Source of the DNA: Chloroflexota bacterium
GTDB taxonomy: Bacteria > Chloroflexota > Anaerolineae > Anaerolineales > Villigracilaceae
Direction: 5' to 3'
DNA: 32,417 bases
Assembly (NCBI GenBank): GCA_016866215.1
Contig: VGNE01000043.1
Span: 1-32,417 of the forward strand
Every line of letters starts with the position of its first letter. The first letter of the stretch is position 1. The notes under the pieces were generated by a model. The model saw only the letters and a program-made list of their open reading frames with translations, did no database searches and was not told where the DNA came from. The position numbers and the translations under genes are program-made. Positions 30,190 through 32,417 of this stretch are shown piece after piece.

Positions 30190-31224
30190 TTACCAGCCGC
30201 CGTCTCTTTCATATTTCCATTTGATTAACATATCACCCGCCACTTCCTTGAAAATGGATTTATCTTTTTCAGTGAAAAGTCTCTGCCAGTTGCCGGCCTG
30301 CCCCTTTGGAAGAAAGGATGCGATTCCTCCATTCCGTTTGGCCTGCCATTCCTCATCGGGATTGGATGCCATCTCGGCTTTGATATCCTTGTCCAGCGAC
30401 TTGTTGATCTTCTTCACACCGAGGAACTTCCACAGTTTAGACATCTCCTCGAACGGTGTCGAAAGCAAATCTTCGTAACGCATGCCGAAATAATTTTCGC
30501 CAAACAGACGGCGGCCTTCGTCTTCGGTCTCTTGCAGGTTAGAGACCCATCCCTTCGCAACGCGGCGGACGAAGGTCTCAGTGAAGATCGAGCGCGTGCC
30601 GTTTGTGAAGGGAGTCTGGTCCCCGCGCAAATCTTCGATGATGCGTTCGTCTTCCGCGCTCAGAAACTTGGACTCCTCCACGAAGTTGCGGAAGCGCTCG
30701 GAGATGAGTACATCGCGTCCATCACGGACAATGTAAACCAGTTTCGCATCGGGATAAACCGCGTGCATATCGCGCACAGCTTGCCCATGAATGGTGGACG
30801 AGGGACTCTTATCCCCCACAATCAGCTTGCCTTCGCGAGCCGCATCACGCTCCATGATAAAATCCGCCGCGGCGCGCAGAACCAGCGGCGAAAGATCGCG
30901 TCCCTGATTCCAGCGGTTGGACTTGCGTGTCAACCACTCTACCGCTTCGGGGGTATTCACCAGTGACTTGAGCAAAGGTTGGCGTGTGAAGAAGTGCGCT
31001 TGATAATTGCAATGCACTTCGGGATGCAAACGCGAGAGACGCATGAGTAACGTTGTCCCTGAGCGGGCATGGCCGAAGATGAAGAACTTCTCACGCGGGA
31101 AGAACTGCTTGATCTCCGCCACTTCCTCGGGTGTGATGGCAGGGATGGGGTTGCGTTCATTCTTTTTGGGGTCGCCCTTGAGTAGAATACGGACGGCGCT
31201 TTTGATACGGGTGACGAGTTCCAT
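30190..31224 (-). CDS. Sulfotransferase family protein (second copy in locus)
   Basis: 344 residues. The PAPS-binding loop FGHARSGTTLLM (50-61) and the 3'-phosphate segment YIVRDGRDVLISERF are clear. GDKSPSS and a C-terminal GNWQRLFTEKDKSIF are as in the Sulfotransfer_3 group. It is only distantly similar to the enzyme at 19746-20600, so they probably modify different positions. It is coupled to the Gfo/Idh gene downstream and lies nine bases after the AbiEii-like gene, which may share its promoter. Confidence 0.88.
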   Translation of the reverse strand: MELVTRIKSAVRILLKGDPKKNERNPIPAITPEEVAEIKQFFPREKFFIFGHARSGTTLLMRLSRLHPEVHCNYQAHFFTRQPLLKSLVNTPEAVEWLTRKSNRWNQGRDLSPLVLRAAADFIMERDAAREGKLIVGDKSPSSTIHGQAVRDMHAVYPDAKLVYIVRDGRDVLISERFRNFVEESKFLSAEDERIIEDLRGDQTPFTNGTRSIFTETFVRRVAKGWVSNLQETEDEGRRLFGENYFGMRYEDLLSTPFEEMSKLWKFLGVKKINKSLDKDIKAEMASNPDEEWQAKRNGGIASFLPKGQAGNWQRLFTEKDKSIFKEVAGDMLIKWKYERDGGW

Positions 31225-31233
31225 TTGTTGATT

Positions 31234-31914
31234 CTATTTCCACAAATCTTCCAGCCGTTTGCGCCCCACTTCGACGGCTTTTTTTTCGAGAAATTTTTTC
31301 ATTTTCGACCAGGAGGTTTTGTCTATCATCTGCGGCATGGGCAGGGATTCAGCATCGTCAAAATAGGATAAAGCGCGTGTGGCATTAACGGGAAACGAGC
31401 GTACTTTTGCATATTTGACGGCTGCAACTTGAAAGAGCGAATCCAAAGAGACTTGTTGCAGGATGAAATATAAATCCACCATGTCTTTGCGCGTGCCACG
31501 ATTAATAATGGCGGCGAGTTTCATTGCGCCGATTTCTTCCACGCTGGCGAGGTGTACATTATCTATTAAAAGGGTTGGCTGTACCAATGGATATAAATTC
31601 AGGTGGAAGAAACTGACCCCGACTCCGCGCCAGTTTGCCACAAATGTGGAATCTTTATCATAAATAATTTCAAGCGTTGGGTCATCTAAAACAGCGCGCA
31701 GGATGGAGCGTTCATTGGAACCCACTGTACTTGCAGCATTCGAGAAAAAATCCAAATCCACAGAGAAGCGATGTCCAAAGTGCAATGCCAATCCAGTTCC
31801 ACCCGCCAGATAAAAGCCTTGAATCATCTCAATCTTACTGAGCAAACGAAAAGCATCTTGTGTTGCAGGCGTAAGAGATTCCCAGTGCGGCTTTTTAAGA
31901 ACTAGCGATTCCAT
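31234..31914 (-). CDS. AbiEii-type nucleotidyltransferase toxin
   Basis: 226 residues from the ATG at 31914 (AAAGGGG site just before it), rather than an ATG 39 bases upstream inside the partner gene. The nucleotidyltransferase core LAGGTGLALHFGHRFSVDLD carries the GG and DxD residues of the AbiEii/MenT family. LASVEEIGAMKLAAIINRGT and KDMVDLYFIL follow, as expected. Such enzymes add nucleotides to tRNA and act in type IV-like toxin-antitoxin or abortive-infection systems. It overlaps the partner gene by 13 bases. Confidence 0.87.
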   Translation of the reverse strand: MESLVLKKPHWESLTPATQDAFRLLSKIEMIQGFYLAGGTGLALHFGHRFSVDLDFFSNAASTVGSNERSILRAVLDDPTLEIIYDKDSTFVANWRGVGVSFFHLNLYPLVQPTLLIDNVHLASVEEIGAMKLAAIINRGTRKDMVDLYFILQQVSLDSLFQVAAVKYAKVRSFPVNATRALSYFDDAESLPMPQMIDKTSWSKMKKFLEKKAVEVGRKRLEDLWK

Positions 31915-32216
31915 AATTCCCCTTTGATGACAGGAAATGGGGATTTCTTCCATTTGCGGAGGCCGAGTAATTTGCGCCAGTAATTAAATATAACAGGGTG
32001 CAGCCATCGCTCACCATGCTCACGCAAAAACAAGCGGATGCGTTTACTGCGGTACGTTTCAAACAGCCAGCGGATTTCATCCCATGTTCCAAATTCAAGA
32101 ACACGCTGAATAATCAGGTTTGCGTCACGAGTAAAGTCAAGTTGCGCAGTGTCATATTCCTGAAAATATGGTTTCAATCCAGCGGGAATTTTGGGAGAAA
32201 GAAGCGTGCGTTGCAT
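31902..32216 (-). CDS. DUF6922-like partner of the AbiEii toxin
   Basis: 104 residues. The segment LKPYFQEYDTAQLDFTRDAN, then LIIQRVLEFGTWDEIRWLFE and YRSKRIRLFL, resembles the DUF6922 family, small proteins encoded directly upstream of AbiEii-type nucleotidyltransferases. It is expected to be the antitoxin, though it lacks the winged-helix AbiEi domain. The stop overlaps the toxin start. The IS edge lies 20 bases upstream of the ATG. Confidence 0.7.
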   Translation of the reverse strand: MQRTLLSPKIPAGLKPYFQEYDTAQLDFTRDANLIIQRVLEFGTWDEIRWLFETYRSKRIRLFLREHGERWLHPVIFNYWRKLLGLRKWKKSPFPVIKGELWNR

Positions 32217-32222
32217 GTCGTT

Positions 32223-32228
32223 ATTATA
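32223..32228 (-). promoter_or_regulatory. TATAAT box six bases before an ATG (leaderless candidate)
   Basis: On the - strand TATAAT (32228-32223) is followed by AACGAC and the ATG at 32216. No Shine-Dalgarno sequence fits. The -35 region would fall inside the IS terminus, where no TTGACA-like hexamer is seen on this strand. Confidence 0.4.
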
Positions 32229-32235
32229 ATACTTA

Positions 32236-32417
32236 ACTCACCTTACGCAGTTTTAGCGTAAACTTGACAGATGAAAAACGGCAAACTCCTTGATTTGTAC
32301 AGCGACTACCTGATTAGTGCCTTTGGACAAACAAGCGCAACGGGATTATCTTCACTTCTCAACGGCGAAGTTAGCCATGACCAGACGCAACGGTGGCTGG
32401 CAGGCGAGAAGCAAACC
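32236..32417 (+). mobile_element. Insertion sequence end, right copy (partial)
   Basis: Exact reverse complement of 1-182. It begins ACTCACCTTACGCAGTTTTA, carries about 35 non-coding bases with TTGACAG just before the ATG, and reads out of the window. Confidence 0.85.
32271..32417 (+). CDS. Transposase N-terminus (IS4/IS701-like), cut by window edge
   Basis: 49 codons from the ATG at 32271 to the edge, identical in protein to the left copy. It contains LYSDYLISAFGQTSATGLSS and EVSHDQTQRWLAG, typical of the N-terminal region of IS4/IS701-like DDE transposases. The remainder, including the catalytic acidic residues, is missing because the window ends. Confidence 0.7.
   Translation, partial: MKNGKLLDLYSDYLISAFGQTSATGLSSLLNGEVSHDQTQRWLAGEKQT

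Noticed and set aside
1-32417. Confirmed composite transposon
   Set aside because: Only the 5' parts of two IS copies are visible, no target duplication can be tested, and the content is mostly core respiratory and glycan genes.

Overview
The window reads as chromosomal DNA of a bacterium, most likely a Chloroflexota member of the Anaerolineae type. This is inferred from the menaquinol-type cytochrome b6/Rieske operon loaded with c-type hemes, the NrfD/multiheme module, and the many short palindromic and octamer repeats between and inside genes. No rRNA, tRNA, CRISPR array or phage structural gene is visible. Both ends are the same 182 bp of one insertion sequence in opposite orientation (1-182 and 32236-32417), each carrying the first 49 codons of a transposase that reads outward. 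The window may therefore be a contig that broke at a multicopy IS, or the inside of an IS-bounded segment.

Region 1 (about 0.5-7.6 kb, + strand) is a six-gene respiratory operon: a nine-heme cytochrome c, a cytochrome b561-like membrane protein, a Rieske protein, cytochrome b6, a subunit IV fused to seven c-type heme domains, and a NapC/NirT-like multiheme protein. Region 2 (7.7-11.2 kb, - strand) converges on it and encodes two tiny membrane proteins, an eight-heme cytochrome c, a four-cluster ferredoxin and an NrfD/HybB-type quinone-interacting membrane subunit. The two operons share a bidirectional terminator set between two arms of octamer repeats. Together they encode 31 CxxCH motifs plus a CX3CH and a CX4CH, which suggests an extended quinol-to-periplasm electron-transfer system. 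Region 3 (11.5-14.5 kb, - strand) is a NarL/DegU-type two-component system plus a secreted zinc-ribbon membrane protein.

Region 4 (14.7-17.9 kb, + strand) is a compact island of toxin-antitoxin-like modules: an antitoxin/PIN pair, a DUF4160 (frameshifted)/DUF2442 pair, an AbrB/VapC pair and a DUF3800 protein. Each unit is preceded by a copy of the same ~23-bp core sequence in the same orientation, so the island looks like a cassette array. A fragment of the neighbouring capsule gene is duplicated inside it.

Region 5 (18-31.2 kb, mostly - strand) is a surface-glycan locus: a capsule-type glycosyltransferase, NeuB-like nonulosonate synthase, a fused NeuA cytidylyltransferase-HAD phosphatase, an SDR and a Gfo/Idh/MocA oxidoreductase, two GT-C membrane glycosyltransferases, a fused ATP sulfurylase-APS kinase that makes PAPS, and two PAPS-dependent sulfotransferases. 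The simplest reading is synthesis of a sulfated, nonulosonate-containing cell-surface polymer. Region 6 (31.2-32.2 kb, - strand) is an AbiEii nucleotidyltransferase toxin with a DUF6922-like partner, directly beside the right-hand IS end.
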